A DNA stretch of 64,000 nucleotides from CAMCYM01 sp964405405 (GCA_964405405.1 CAYONT010000006.1:18134-82133); one strand, 5' to 3'. Shown: positions 35,517 through 43,861, counted from the stretch's first letter. The notes: generated from the letters alone by a model not told the origin. Numbers and translations: made by a program.

Positions 35517-35625
35517 GACCCGACGGACGATGGAAAATCGCTCCGGGCTTTCGAACTTTCGGGTCGTTACCGGTCTCGGGGTTGCTGCCTGCAGGCATCC
35601 GAGGTTTCCCGGTCGCTGAACGACC
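35517..35625 (+). ncRNA. Structured leader RNA of the nhaD-type gene (candidate cation riboswitch)
   Basis: The 119-nt gap before the antiporter folds into a nested stem that ends at its ATG (35626). The helices are: P1, 35562-35568 with 35619-35625 (7 bp); P2, 35569-35573 with 35609-35613 (5 bp); P3, 35575-35579 with 35599-35603 (5 bp); P4, 35586-35589 with 35594-35597 (4 bp, loop TGCA). The 5' arm of P1 can instead pair upstream: 35559-35565 with 35517-35523 (7 bp perfect). The two pairings exclude each other and one buries the bases just before the start codon. Published Li+ and Na+ riboswitch classes occur upstream of nhaA/nhaD-type genes, so this is a strong candidate for that group. Confidence 0.6.
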
Positions 35626-37005
35626 ATGGAGTGGATTGTATTGGGGGTGTTTGTACTGGGGTATTTGGCCATTGCGCTGGAACACCCCATCCGCATCGAC
35701 AAAGCGGCGAGCGCCTTGCTCACAGGAACGTTGACTTGGGCGCTCTTTGTGCTGGGAATGAAGGAGTTTGCGCCTCATTTGCAGGGCGAATTCTCGGATT
35801 TTATGGCGCACTTCCAAGGTTCGCCGGGAACGGAGAAAGCTGTCTTTTTGGAGCACCGGTTGCTGCACCATGTTCAGGAAATTGCTTCCATCCTCTTCTT
35901 CTTGATGGGGGCCATGACCATCGTCGAATTGGTAGACGCCCACGAGGGATTTGCGGTCATCACCAACCGCATCCGCACCAAGAACAAGGTCGCTCTCATG
36001 TGGGTCATCGCTCTACTCACTTTCTTCATGTCGGCCGTGTTGGACAACTTGACGACTTCGATTGTCATGGTTTCGCTGTTGCGGAAGCTCATCGACGACA
36101 AGGAAACCCGCTGGATTTTTGGAGGAATGGTCATCATTGCGGCGAATGCGGGCGGCGCTTGGTCGCCGATAGGGGACGTGACCACAACGATGTTGTGGAT
36201 TGGAGGCCAAATCACGACCGGCGAGACGATTTCCAACTTGATTCTCCCTTCCTTGGTGGCCTTGGTGGCTCCACTTTTGTTCATGACTTTCCGGATGAAG
36301 GGCGAGGTGCAGCGGCCCGTGGTGCAGATTGACCACCGGTTGGAGCCCACAACTGCGGCGGAGCGAAACTTGGTTTTTACGCTTGGCGTTGGGGGGCTCT
36401 TGTTTGTTCCGGTGTTCAAGACGGTGACGCATTTACCGCCTTTCATGGGGATGATGATGAGTTTGGGGGTGATTTGGGTGGCCACGGAATGGATGCACCG
36501 CAACAAGAACCACGAGGAGCGGAGTGCCCTTTCGGTGCTGACCATCCTCCGCAAGATTGACACGGCTTCGGTGTTGTTCTTCCTCGGCATTTTGCTGGCA
36601 GTGGCTTCGCTGCAAGAGATGGGCCTTCTCATCGATGCTGCTGGCATGCTCAAGGCGGGATTGAATGACATTTACTTGATCAACTTGACCATCGGATTCC
36701 TGAGTGCTGTAGTAGACAACGTGCCCTTGGTGGCGGCATCCATGGGCATGTATGAGGTGGTCGCTTCAGGCGCGGACCTCGGGGCTTGGGATGCAGCGTT
36801 CGTGCAGGATGGTGCCTTCTGGCAGTTCTTGGCTTTTTGTGCGGGAACGGGCGGATCGATGTTGATCATCGGTTCTGCAGCGGGCGTGGCCGTGATGGGT
36901 TTGGAGAAAATCGACTTCATGTGGTACGTGCGCCGCATTTCGGGACTGGCCGTCCTGAGCTATTTGTGCGGTGCGCTGTCCTACTGGCTGCTTTACGGCC
37001 TCTGA
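35626..37005 (+). CDS. nhaD: NhaD-type Na+/H+ antiporter
   Basis: A 459-residue inner-membrane antiporter of the ion-transporter superfamily with about 12 membrane segments. It exports Na+ or Li+ in exchange for protons. Family landmarks are SAVLDNLTTSIVMVSLLRKL near residue 140, GGAWSPIGDVTTTMLW near 180, FLSAVVDNVPLVAASMGMY near 355, and GTGGSMLIIGSAAGVAVMG near 405; the two DN-containing loops are the duplicated core. It stands alone behind a structured leader RNA, which suggests ion-dependent control of translation or transcription. Confidence 0.92.
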   Translation: MEWIVLGVFVLGYLAIALEHPIRIDKAASALLTGTLTWALFVLGMKEFAPHLQGEFSDFMAHFQGSPGTEKAVFLEHRLLHHVQEIASILFFLMGAMTIVELVDAHEGFAVITNRIRTKNKVALMWVIALLTFFMSAVLDNLTTSIVMVSLLRKLIDDKETRWIFGGMVIIAANAGGAWSPIGDVTTTMLWIGGQITTGETISNLILPSLVALVAPLLFMTFRMKGEVQRPVVQIDHRLEPTTAAERNLVFTLGVGGLLFVPVFKTVTHLPPFMGMMMSLGVIWVATEWMHRNKNHEERSALSVLTILRKIDTASVLFFLGILLAVASLQEMGLLIDAAGMLKAGLNDIYLINLTIGFLSAVVDNVPLVAASMGMYEVVASGADLGAWDAAFVQDGAFWQFLAFCAGTGGSMLIIGSAAGVAVMGLEKIDFMWYVRRISGLAVLSYLCGALSYWLLYGL

Positions 37006-37031
37006 GGCTCAGGGGCTTGGGGTCCTTGCCG

Positions 37032-37061
37032 GACCGCCCGGGTTGTGAACCGCGGGCGGTC
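37032..37061. other. Strong hairpin without U-tract after nhaD
   Basis: 9 bp (37032-37040 with 37053-37061) continued by 4 bp (37041-37044 with 37048-37051) across a one-base bulge, with a 3-nt loop. No T-run follows on either strand, so it is not a canonical terminator. It could act as an RNA 3' end or processing signal between nhaD and exbB. Confidence 0.6.
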
Positions 37062-37140
37062 GAAAAGAACGGGGTGGGTTGGGGGTTTGGCCCAATAATT
37101 GCGTGAACTTCCACGTTCAATTCGCGAAACCTTACAACCC

Positions 37141-37869
37141 ATGTTGATTTCCTTGTTGCTCCAGCAGTTGACAACCGGCTCTACCACCGACAGCACCCCA
37201 GAAACGGTTCAATCGATGGGCGAAGCGCCCGCGGCTGTTCAATCCATCGAAGTGAGTGTGTTGGATTTGTTGATCGAAGGCGGGTGGTACATCATGCTTC
37301 CCCTTGCGGTGATGTCTGTGGTGGCCCTGTATGTCTTTTTTGAGCGTCTCATGGCCATCCGGAATGCAGAAAAGGTGGCTCCGGATTTCATGAACAAGAT
37401 CAAGGACTACGTATCCAGCGGCAATTTCGCTTCAGCGCGGAACCTCTGTGCGACCTCCAATACGCCCATGGCCCGCATGCTGGACAAGGGCATCAGCCGC
37501 ATCGGCAAAGACCTCAAGGACATCAGCGTCGCCATTGAAAACATCGGAAAGCTGGAAATCTACAGCTTGGAAAAGAACTTGGGGGTGTTGGCGACCGTGG
37601 CAGGTGCCGCGCCGATGTTGGGCTTCCTTGGAACGGTCATCGGGATGGTGAATGTATTCTTGGACATGGAACAAGCGGGAACGGTGCGGGTGGAAGACAT
37701 CAGCGGAGGAACCAAGCAGGCCATGATCACCACCATTGTGGGTCTGATTGTGGGCATCATTGCCTACATGGCCTACAACCATTTGGTGAGCAAGGTGAGC
37801 AAGGTCATCAACAAGATGGAGGCTACTACGATTGAGTTCATCGACATCTTAGAAGAACCTGCGCAATGA
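37141..37869 (+). CDS. exbB: MotA/TolQ/ExbB proton channel family protein
   Basis: A 242-residue inner-membrane subunit of the proton-driven complex that powers TonB-dependent outer-membrane transport. Three membrane segments are visible: WYIMLPLAVMSVVALYVFFE near residue 50, LGVLATVAGAAPMLGFLGTV near 145, and MITTIVGLIVGIIAYMAYN near 195. The family motif GAAPMLGFLGTVIGM is intact. The stop overlaps exbD by 4 nt. ATG 37141 is preferred over a longer frame because it starts a typical short periplasmic N terminus. Confidence 0.94.
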   Translation: MLISLLLQQLTTGSTTDSTPETVQSMGEAPAAVQSIEVSVLDLLIEGGWYIMLPLAVMSVVALYVFFERLMAIRNAEKVAPDFMNKIKDYVSSGNFASARNLCATSNTPMARMLDKGISRIGKDLKDISVAIENIGKLEIYSLEKNLGVLATVAGAAPMLGFLGTVIGMVNVFLDMEQAGTVRVEDISGGTKQAMITTIVGLIVGIIAYMAYNHLVSKVSKVINKMEATTIEFIDILEEPAQ

Positions 37870-38267
37870 GCTTCGGACAACGCAACAAGATTCAGGTTGG
37901 GGGCAACATGTCCTCCATGACGGATTTGGTGTTCCTGTTGCTCATCTTCTTTGTGATCCTTTCGACCTTGGCATCGAATGGCGTGAATGTGGAGCTGCCT
38001 CAGGCCCAAGGGACCACCTCCGTGACGCCTCATTTGACAGTGAGCATCATGGCCGATGGGAGTTACCATTTGAACGGGGGTCCTGTGCCCAAGGAGGATT
38101 TGGAGCGGTTGATCCAAATCCGCATGGAAAATTCCACGGATGACGTCATTTACTTGCAGGTAGATGCATCGGTTCCCACAGGTTCTACGGTTGAACTCAT
38201 CGGCTTGGCGAAGGCAAACAATTGGAAGGTCATGTTGGGAGCGGCGCCCAAAACGACGGAACCATGA
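37866..38267 (+). CDS. exbD: ExbD/TolR family biopolymer transport protein
   Basis: A 133-residue partner of ExbB: a short cytoplasmic N terminus, one membrane helix (TDLVFLLLIFFVILSTLA, residues 19-36) with the essential aspartate D20 at its start, and a periplasmic domain ending near LGAAPKTTEP. It is overlapped at both ends (ATGA) by exbB and the TonB-like gene, so all three are translated from one message. Confidence 0.94.
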   Translation: MSFGQRNKIQVGGNMSSMTDLVFLLLIFFVILSTLASNGVNVELPQAQGTTSVTPHLTVSIMADGSYHLNGGPVPKEDLERLIQIRMENSTDDVIYLQVDASVPTGSTVELIGLAKANNWKVMLGAAPKTTEP

Positions 38268-39037
38268 CCGGATCGGAAAAGGAAGCGCAAGACCGTCGGG
38301 TCCGTCAGAAAGCGGGCTTCCTCGCAGGGGGCATCTTTTTGGTGGTGGCGGTGCTGTGTTACTTGCTCACTGCCTACACCATTTCGGACCCGCCACCGGG
38401 GACGCAGTATGTTGCGGTCGGCATGGCGGACATCGGGAACAGTCTGATCGCCACGGGTGACACGGAGTCTGATTTCCCCTCCGAATCGGTGGAGGAGGCT
38501 GTGCAGCCTACCGAGGCGGCTTCCCCGAGTCAGCAACAAGCGGCTTCGCAGGTGGTAACCCAGGCCCGAAGCGAGGTGTCAGCGAACAACCAACCCAATC
38601 CCAACAACGGACAGGGGCAGCAGTCAGGTCCTCGTGTTTCTACCTCGTTGAACAACCGCCTCGGGGCGTTGCGGTCGGGTGGAGGAGGTTCTCAAGGTTC
38701 GGGGGAAACCGGAACCGGAAACGAAGGCATCGAAAACGGAGAGCCATTCCGGACGGGAGCCGACGGGAATGCCGCTTGGGGTTTGCAGGGCGGGGACATG
38801 ATCGGCTATCCCCAGCTCGATGAAAAGCCCACGAAGGCGGGGTACATTCGGTTGAAAGTCCGGGTGAACAAGGCAGGCGAGGTGACTGGAGTGGATTACG
38901 ATCCATTGGAGTCGAGTCTCGCTGATTCGCGGAGCATTGCATTGGCAAAAAGGGCTGCTTTGACTGCACGGTTTTCGACCAGTTCCACCATGCCCATTCG
39001 CAATGGGTACATCGTCATTCGCTTCGAATTGAAATGA
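38264..39037 (+). CDS. TonB-like energy transducer protein
   Basis: A 257-residue protein with one N-terminal membrane helix (AGFLAGGIFLVVAVLCYLLT), a Gln/Ser/Gly-rich periplasmic linker (about 80-160, including LRSGGGGSQGSGETGTGNEG) and a TonB-like C-terminal domain (GYIRLKVRVNKAGEVTGVDY, IRNGYIVIRFELK). Position after exbB-exbD makes the third subunit of the energy-transducing complex the best reading, although the linker is Gly/Gln-rich and lacks the usual Pro-Lys repeats. ATG 38264 overlaps the exbD stop. The stop overlaps folC. Confidence 0.85.
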   Translation: MTGSEKEAQDRRVRQKAGFLAGGIFLVVAVLCYLLTAYTISDPPPGTQYVAVGMADIGNSLIATGDTESDFPSESVEEAVQPTEAASPSQQQAASQVVTQARSEVSANNQPNPNNGQGQQSGPRVSTSLNNRLGALRSGGGGSQGSGETGTGNEGIENGEPFRTGADGNAAWGLQGGDMIGYPQLDEKPTKAGYIRLKVRVNKAGEVTGVDYDPLESSLADSRSIALAKRAALTARFSTSSTMPIRNGYIVIRFELK

Positions 39038-40254
39038 TGACCTATGCGGAGGCGGTGGCGGTGCTCTTCGGGCAGTTGCCGATGTTTCAGCGGGATGGAC
39101 CGGCGGCGTATAAGGAGGGACTGGAGGGGACCTGGGCAGTGCTGGACTTGTGCGGGCATCCGGAGGAGGGGCTTCAGGCCATCCATGTGGCCGGAACAAA
39201 CGGAAAGGGTTCGGTTTGTCACCAGGTGGCTGCGGTGTTGCAGTGTGCCGGCTACAAAACCGGGTTGTTCACTTCGCCCCACATGCGCGACTTTCGGGAG
39301 CGCATCCGCGTCAACGGAGAGCCGGTGCGCGAGGAACGCGTGGTCGATTTTGTGACCCGTTATCAGGGGCGGTGGGGTCAACCTTCCTTCTTTGAGTTGA
39401 CTTGGGGTTTGGCCTTGGAGACGTTCCGGGCGGAGCAAGTGGATGTGGCCGTGATCGAAACGGGGATGGGGGGGCGGCTGGATTCGACCAATGTCCTGGC
39501 GCGGCCGTTGGTGGTGGCGGTGACGAATGTGGGGCTGGACCACCAAGCGTTTCTGGGGCCGGATGTGCGGAGCATCGCCCGGGAGAAGGCGGGCATTTTG
39601 AAAGAGGGGGTGCCGGTGGTGCTGGGTCGGATGCGGCCCGAGGCGCAGTCCGTGCTGTTGGAGCAGTCCCTGCGCACGGCGAACGAGGTCCATTTCGCGG
39701 GCGTAGAGCCGGCGTGGCCGGGCGAGGCGCCTTATGCGGCGGAGAATCGGGCCACGGCGAGAAAAATTTTGGAGGTGCTCGATGCGCTTCCGGGCTGGGA
39801 AGTGCCGCCTGCGGCTGTGGCGTCGGGTTTGCGCGACTACAAGGAGTTGACAGGCCAAACAGGCCGCTGGACGTGGCTGCCTCCGGCACCTTCGGGCGCC
39901 CGGGTCCTTGCGGATTGCGCCCACAACGTGGACGGCTTCGCTCGGACGGTGGACGCGGTCCGTGCCGAGGTGCCGGGCGGGCGATTGCGGGTCGTTTTCG
40001 GGACGGTGGCGGACAAAGATCTGGGGGAGGTTTGGCCTGGATTGCCGGCGGAAGCCACGTACTACTGGTGCGCGGCTTCGATCCCGAGGGCGTTGGCCGC
40101 CGAAGCGCTGGCGGTGCGGGCGGAGGCAGCGGGACTGCGGGGCCGGGCCTGCGGTGGGGTGGCGGAAGCCTTGGCGGCCGCGCGTGCCGAATCCCAGCCG
40201 CAGGACCTGATTTGGGTCACGGGTAGCATCTTCGTCGTCGCCGAGGCCCGTTGA
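39034..40254 (+). CDS. folC: Folylpolyglutamate synthase/dihydrofolate synthase
   Basis: A 406-residue Mur-ligase relative that adds glutamate to dihydropteroate and folates. The ATP loop is HVAGTNGKGSVCHQVAAVL near residue 50, followed by YKTGLFTSPHMRDFRERI, VIETGMGGRLDSTNV near 145 and VTNVGLDHQAFLG. The C-terminal domain shows VLADCAHNVDGFARTV. It overlaps the TonB-like gene (ATGATGA) and is the last gene of that unit; gpmI follows in the opposite direction with no clear terminator between. Confidence 0.95.
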   Translation: MMTYAEAVAVLFGQLPMFQRDGPAAYKEGLEGTWAVLDLCGHPEEGLQAIHVAGTNGKGSVCHQVAAVLQCAGYKTGLFTSPHMRDFRERIRVNGEPVREERVVDFVTRYQGRWGQPSFFELTWGLALETFRAEQVDVAVIETGMGGRLDSTNVLARPLVVAVTNVGLDHQAFLGPDVRSIAREKAGILKEGVPVVLGRMRPEAQSVLLEQSLRTANEVHFAGVEPAWPGEAPYAAENRATARKILEVLDALPGWEVPPAAVASGLRDYKELTGQTGRWTWLPPAPSGARVLADCAHNVDGFARTVDAVRAEVPGGRLRVVFGTVADKDLGEVWPGLPAEATYYWCAASIPRALAAEALAVRAEAAGLRGRACGGVAEALAAARAESQPQDLIWVTGSIFVVAEAR

Positions 40255-40277
40255 TTCCGGGGGTGCCGTTCAGGCCC

Positions 40278-41807
40278 TCAGCCCCGCTCGACCAGACTCC
40301 GACCCGTCATCTCGGGCGGCTGGGGAATGCCCATGAGCTGCAAGACCGTGGGTGCGACATCGGCAAGAATGCCATTCCGCACCGAGGTTACGCCGGGTGC
40401 GATGACGAAGAGCGGCACGGGATTCGTCGTATGGGCCGTGTGCGGCGAGCCGTCCGGGTTGCGGGCCAAATCCGCATTCCCATGGTCGGCAATGATGACG
40501 AATTGATAGCCCCGCTTCTTCCCAGCCTCCACCACGTCTTGCAGGCAGGCATCTGTAACCTCCACGGCCCGCACCACGGCTTCGAATACCCCGGTGTGCC
40601 CCACCATGTCGGGGTTGGCAAAATTGAGACAGATGAAATCCGCGGTGCCTCCTTCCAGTTCGGGTGTGATCCGGGCAACCAGTTCGTGGGCTGACATTTC
40701 CGGTTGCAAATCGTAGGTGGCGACCTTCGGGCTGTGGGCCATGATGCGTCGTTCTCCCGGAAAGGGTTCCTCCCTTCCCCCGTTGAAGAAGAACGTGACG
40801 TGGGGGTATTTTTCGGTTTCTGCGATGCGGATTTGGCTTCGCCCATGCGCAGACAACACTTCGCCCAACGTCGCTTGCAAATTGGGTTTGTCGTACACCA
40901 CATGGACCCCGTGGAAGGTGTCGTCGTAGTTCGTCATGGTGACGTAATGCAGGGCCAGCGGCGCCATGCCCTCCTCGGGGAAAGCTTGCTGCGTCAGGGC
41001 TTGGGTGATTTCCCGGCAGCGGTCGGTGCGGAAGTTGAAGCAGATGACGACATCGCCCGGGCGAATCCGGCCATCGGTCCCCTCGATGACGAATGGCTCG
41101 ATGAACTCGTCGGTGACCCCGGCGGCGTAGGAGGCCGCGATGCCGGCATCCGCACTCGGAAAAGATGCCCCAGCCCCCTCCACCAAAGTCCGGTAGCTCC
41201 GGGCTACCCGCGGCCAGCGCTTGTCCCGGTCCATAGCATAGTACCTGCCGTGCACCGAGGCGATGTGTCCGCCCGTGGCCGCCAGGACCGATTCGAGTTC
41301 TGCGATGTAACCCCGACCCGTGTTGGGGGCTGTGTCCCGGCCGTCGGTGAAGGCGTGCACCAGGAAGTCCTTCAAGCCCGCCTCGTGGGCCAGGGTACAA
41401 AGTGCATGCAGGTGCGCTTGCTGCGCATGCACCCCACCTTTTGACACCAACCCCATGAAGTGCAGTCGCCGACCGGGTTCCCGCGCTGCTTCCCAGGCTG
41501 CCTGCAATGCTGGCTCCCGACCCAGCGTGCCCTCGGCAACAGCACGGTCGATTCGAGCCAGGTCTTGGTAGACCACCCGTCCGGCTCCGATGTTCATGTG
41601 CCCCACCTCACTGTTGCCCATCTGGTCATCCGGAAGCCCGACGTGCATGCCATCGGTACGCAACGTGGCATGCGGTGCGGAAGCCCAGAGGGAGTCGAAG
41701 AAGGGAGTGCGCGCGGCGTGTACCGCGTCGTTCGCGTCTTGGGCACCGATGCCCCATCCGTCGAGGATGACCAGGGCGACCCGTGCAGGTTCAGAAGGTT
41801 GGTTCAT
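40278..41807 (-). CDS. gpmI: 2,3-bisphosphoglycerate-independent phosphoglycerate mutase
   Basis: A 509-residue metal-dependent enzyme that interconverts 3- and 2-phosphoglycerate in glycolysis. It belongs to the alkaline phosphatase superfamily. LVILDGWGIG at the N terminus gives a metal aspartate, and the phosphorylated serine is in MGNSEVGHMNIGAGR near residue 65. AFTDGRDTAP, YAMDRDKRWPR, CFNFRTDRCRE, NFANPDMVGHTG and IIADHGNADL are further ligand motifs. The length is standard. ATG 41807 overlaps the stop of the upstream kinase gene by 4 nt, so it is the last gene of a three-gene unit. Confidence 0.96.
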   Translation of the reverse strand: MNQPSEPARVALVILDGWGIGAQDANDAVHAARTPFFDSLWASAPHATLRTDGMHVGLPDDQMGNSEVGHMNIGAGRVVYQDLARIDRAVAEGTLGREPALQAAWEAAREPGRRLHFMGLVSKGGVHAQQAHLHALCTLAHEAGLKDFLVHAFTDGRDTAPNTGRGYIAELESVLAATGGHIASVHGRYYAMDRDKRWPRVARSYRTLVEGAGASFPSADAGIAASYAAGVTDEFIEPFVIEGTDGRIRPGDVVICFNFRTDRCREITQALTQQAFPEEGMAPLALHYVTMTNYDDTFHGVHVVYDKPNLQATLGEVLSAHGRSQIRIAETEKYPHVTFFFNGGREEPFPGERRIMAHSPKVATYDLQPEMSAHELVARITPELEGGTADFICLNFANPDMVGHTGVFEAVVRAVEVTDACLQDVVEAGKKRGYQFVIIADHGNADLARNPDGSPHTAHTTNPVPLFVIAPGVTSVRNGILADVAPTVLQLMGIPQPPEMTGRSLVERG

Positions 41808-42721
41808 GGTTCTTTGGGAATCCGGGTGATGATGCGGGTGCCGCCCAGGGGGCTGTCTTCGATGGAAAGCCGGCCTCGGTGCATGCGGACCATGGTGTCG
41901 GCGAGGTAGAGCCCCAAGCCCGTCCCCTCGGTCGATCGGGTGGATTCGTCTCCAAGACGAACGAACGGCTGAACCACCCGGCGCCTTTCGCTGCGCGGAA
42001 TTCCTGGGCCGGCATCGTCGATGGTAACCACGTAATGGCCGCCCTCCTCCGCCAGCGCCACGGTGACCGCCCCGCTTGGCGGCGTATACTTCAGCGCATT
42101 TTCAATCAGATTGCTCCAGGCCAAACCCAATCCACGTCCGTCCCCCTCCACGCCGCGGAGGGGGTGATCCGGTGGGACAAAGGCGACCTTTCGCCCCGCA
42201 TGGGGCCCAACGAGCAGGTGCTGGATGGCCCGTTCGATGAGATCTTCGGGGTCGATGGGCGATTTGGCCAGCGGTTCCCCCACCCGGGCACTCTGCAAGA
42301 TGTCGTCGATGCGGCGCTCCAGCCGGTAGCCCGCCTGCTGCGTTTCTTCGAGCATTTCCGCGGTTTCATGGGCGTTGAGGCCGCCCCGCTGCAAGGTCTC
42401 GGTGGCCAAACGTATGGCAGCCAAGGGGGTTTTGAGTTCGTGGGTGACGGCTAGGGTGAAGTTGCGCTCGCGTTGGCGCTGTCGTTGCTCCGCACGGGCG
42501 TGTCGCCACAGGGCCCAGAGTCCGACCACGAGGAGGGTCAGGAAGACGCTGCCTTCGCCTAGGATCATGGTCTTCCAGCGCGCGAGCTCCTCCGGGTCAC
42601 GTCCGGGCCGGACCTGGTGCAAGTCGGTGCGCAACCGGACAAGCAGCGAGGCCCACCAGGCGAATTGGATGAGCACATAGGTTCCCAGCAGGACGATGAG
42701 GGTGCTGCGCTTGACTTTCAC
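41804..42721 (-). CDS. Sensor histidine kinase
   Basis: A 305-residue membrane kinase with two membrane segments (IVLLGTYVLIQFAWWASLLV, and VFLTLLVVGLWALW near residue 65) around a short extracytoplasmic loop. The dimerisation helix carries the phospho-acceptor in FTLAVTHELKTPLAAIRLA. The ATPase domain has NLIENALKYTPPSG, TIDDAGPGIP and GTGLGLYLADTMV. No response regulator is next to it. The longer frame overlaps the methyltransferase gene by about 190 nt. I chose GTG 42721: it overlaps the methyltransferase stop by 4 nt and sits 4 nt behind a TACCTTCG box. Confidence 0.88.
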   Translation of the reverse strand: MKVKRSTLIVLLGTYVLIQFAWWASLLVRLRTDLHQVRPGRDPEELARWKTMILGEGSVFLTLLVVGLWALWRHARAEQRQRQRERNFTLAVTHELKTPLAAIRLATETLQRGGLNAHETAEMLEETQQAGYRLERRIDDILQSARVGEPLAKSPIDPEDLIERAIQHLLVGPHAGRKVAFVPPDHPLRGVEGDGRGLGLAWSNLIENALKYTPPSGAVTVALAEEGGHYVVTIDDAGPGIPRSERRRVVQPFVRLGDESTRSTEGTGLGLYLADTMVRMHRGRLSIEDSPLGGTRIITRIPKEP

Positions 42722-43707
42722 TCCGCGAAGGTACGTTGGTTCCCAAAACCGCTCCAGGGAATGAGGTCCCAACGGGGACCGTCGCACAGGGCTACCCGGA
42801 CGGTGGGGTGCCGCACCCCGGGATGCCGCACGAGGACGCCATAGGCCCCCCGATCGATCACGAAATCCCAGCGGTCCTCGGTGGCGAGCCGGCTCCAGGC
42901 CGCCCACATATCGGCGTTCCAGCGGATGTCATCGACCACCACCGCCGAGGGTCGGTCTCCCCCTCGATTCGCCCGAAGGGCCGGCGCAACGGCATCCACC
43001 CAACGGTGCACGGCCTCGCTGCGGTGGTCCCCGTCGACGAACACGAGGTCCCAGGGCTCGGCCCCATCTCCAGCCGTCCCCGCCACGACCCGCGCCGCAC
43101 ACCACCCTGGCACCACCTCCTCGAACCGAGCCACCACACCCTCGATGCGCCCCCCCGATTCCGTTTGCCGCCACCCCGCCGCCGCCCAACCTGCCAACCG
43201 GGCATCCCCTTCGACCGTCAGCACCCGCCGCCCGTCCCCCGCCAGGTACGCCGTGGTCAGCCCCAAATTCGTTCCCAATTCCAACACCTGTTCGGCCCCC
43301 ATCCAGCGGGCCAACGCCGCCAACTCCCGGGCCTGCCGCGCTGGGGCTGTCGACCACCGAATCCGGTCCCGAACCCGCACCGCCACCCTGCGCCCCCCGA
43401 CCCCCGCGCCCGACCCGCCCGACCCGCCCGACCCGCCCGACCCGCCCGACCCCGCTTCCGTTGCCCCGCCTCCCGCCCGGACACTCCCAGAACCCCATTC
43501 CGCCATCGTCCACCCTGCGGCCTCCCGGCTCCAGGCCCGCCGGAGCGCCTCCACATCCGTACGGTGCTCCTCCCGGTTCCGCCCACCGGTTCGGTACCAT
43601 GCCCGCCCCAGACCATAGAGAAATGGCGAGTGCATCCCCCGCCAGCTGACCGCCATCCAGTGCCACTGCCAGGCCAAACCGAGCCTCACAAAAAATAATT
43701 TGATCAC
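42718..43707 (-). CDS. Class I SAM-dependent methyltransferase with Gly-Ser insert
   Basis: About 329 residues. The SAM-binding core shows VLELGTNLGLTTAYLAGDG (motif I), VLTVEGDARLAGWA, WDLVFVDGDHRSEAV and VVVDDIRWNADMW, close to O-methyltransferases of the AdoMet_MTase_24 type. The N-terminal third (WQWHWMAVSWRGMHSPFLYG) is family-specific. A Gly-Ser stretch at about residues 87-100 is encoded by a 9-bp tandem repeat. The proposed start is GTG 43707, 4 nt behind TAATTTTG. It is the first of three overlapping minus-strand genes. The substrate is unknown. Confidence 0.8.
   Translation of the reverse strand: MIKLFFVRLGLAWQWHWMAVSWRGMHSPFLYGLGRAWYRTGGRNREEHRTDVEALRRAWSREAAGWTMAEWGSGSVRAGGGATEAGSGGSGGSGGSGGSGAGVGGRRVAVRVRDRIRWSTAPARQARELAALARWMGAEQVLELGTNLGLTTAYLAGDGRRVLTVEGDARLAGWAAAGWRQTESGGRIEGVVARFEEVVPGWCAARVVAGTAGDGAEPWDLVFVDGDHRSEAVHRWVDAVAPALRANRGGDRPSAVVVDDIRWNADMWAAWSRLATEDRWDFVIDRGAYGVLVRHPGVRHPTVRVALCDGPRWDLIPWSGFGNQRTFAE
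43412..43450. repeat. 9-bp tandem repeat inside the methyltransferase gene
   Basis: Four perfect copies of GACCCGCCC (43412-43447) plus a partial fifth. On the coding strand they give repeated Gly-Ser-Gly. The unit is a multiple of three, so copy changes lengthen or shorten the linker without shifting the frame. Confidence 0.93.
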
Positions 43708-43711
43708 AGGG

Positions 43712-43719
43712 CAAAATTA
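43712..43719 (-). promoter_or_regulatory. -7 box (TAATTTTG) of the methyltransferase gene
   Basis: TAATTTTG matches TAnnTTTG and ends exactly 4 nt before GTG 43707, implying a leaderless GTG-initiated mRNA. No clear TTG upstream. Confidence 0.45.
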
Positions 43720-43722
43720 GTC

Positions 43723-43752
43723 TTGTTTCGAAGCAGAGTTCTGCTACCTTTG
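43723..43752 (+). promoter_or_regulatory. tRNA-Val promoter
   Basis: TTG (43723-43725), a 19-nt spacer and TACCTTTG (43745-43752), an exact Bacteroidota sigma-A type promoter. The mature tRNA starts at 43780, so transcription would begin about 20 nt upstream of it. Confidence 0.8.
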
Positions 43753-43779
43753 CGCTCCGCCAGCACAAAAGGGACAATC

Positions 43780-43854
43780 GGGCGATTAGCTCAGCTGGTT
43801 CAGAGCACCTGCCTTACAAGCAGGGGGTCGCTGGTTCGAGCCCAGCATCGCCCA
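43780..43854 (+). tRNA. tRNA-Val (anticodon TAC)
   Basis: 75 nt with a perfect 7-bp acceptor stem (43780-43786 with 43847-43853) and discriminator A. The D-arm (GCTCAGCTGGTTCAGAGC), an anticodon loop CTTACAA with a 5-bp stem, and a T-arm with GGTTCGAGCCC are all present. CCA is not encoded. A strong promoter and terminator flank it. Confidence 0.97.
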
Positions 43855-43861
43855 CACAAAA

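Noticed and set aside
35511..35625. The nhaD leader read as a rho-independent terminator of the upstream dehydrogenase gene
   Set aside because: No T-run follows any of the helices, and the nested stem ends exactly at the next start codon. A leader RNA fits better.
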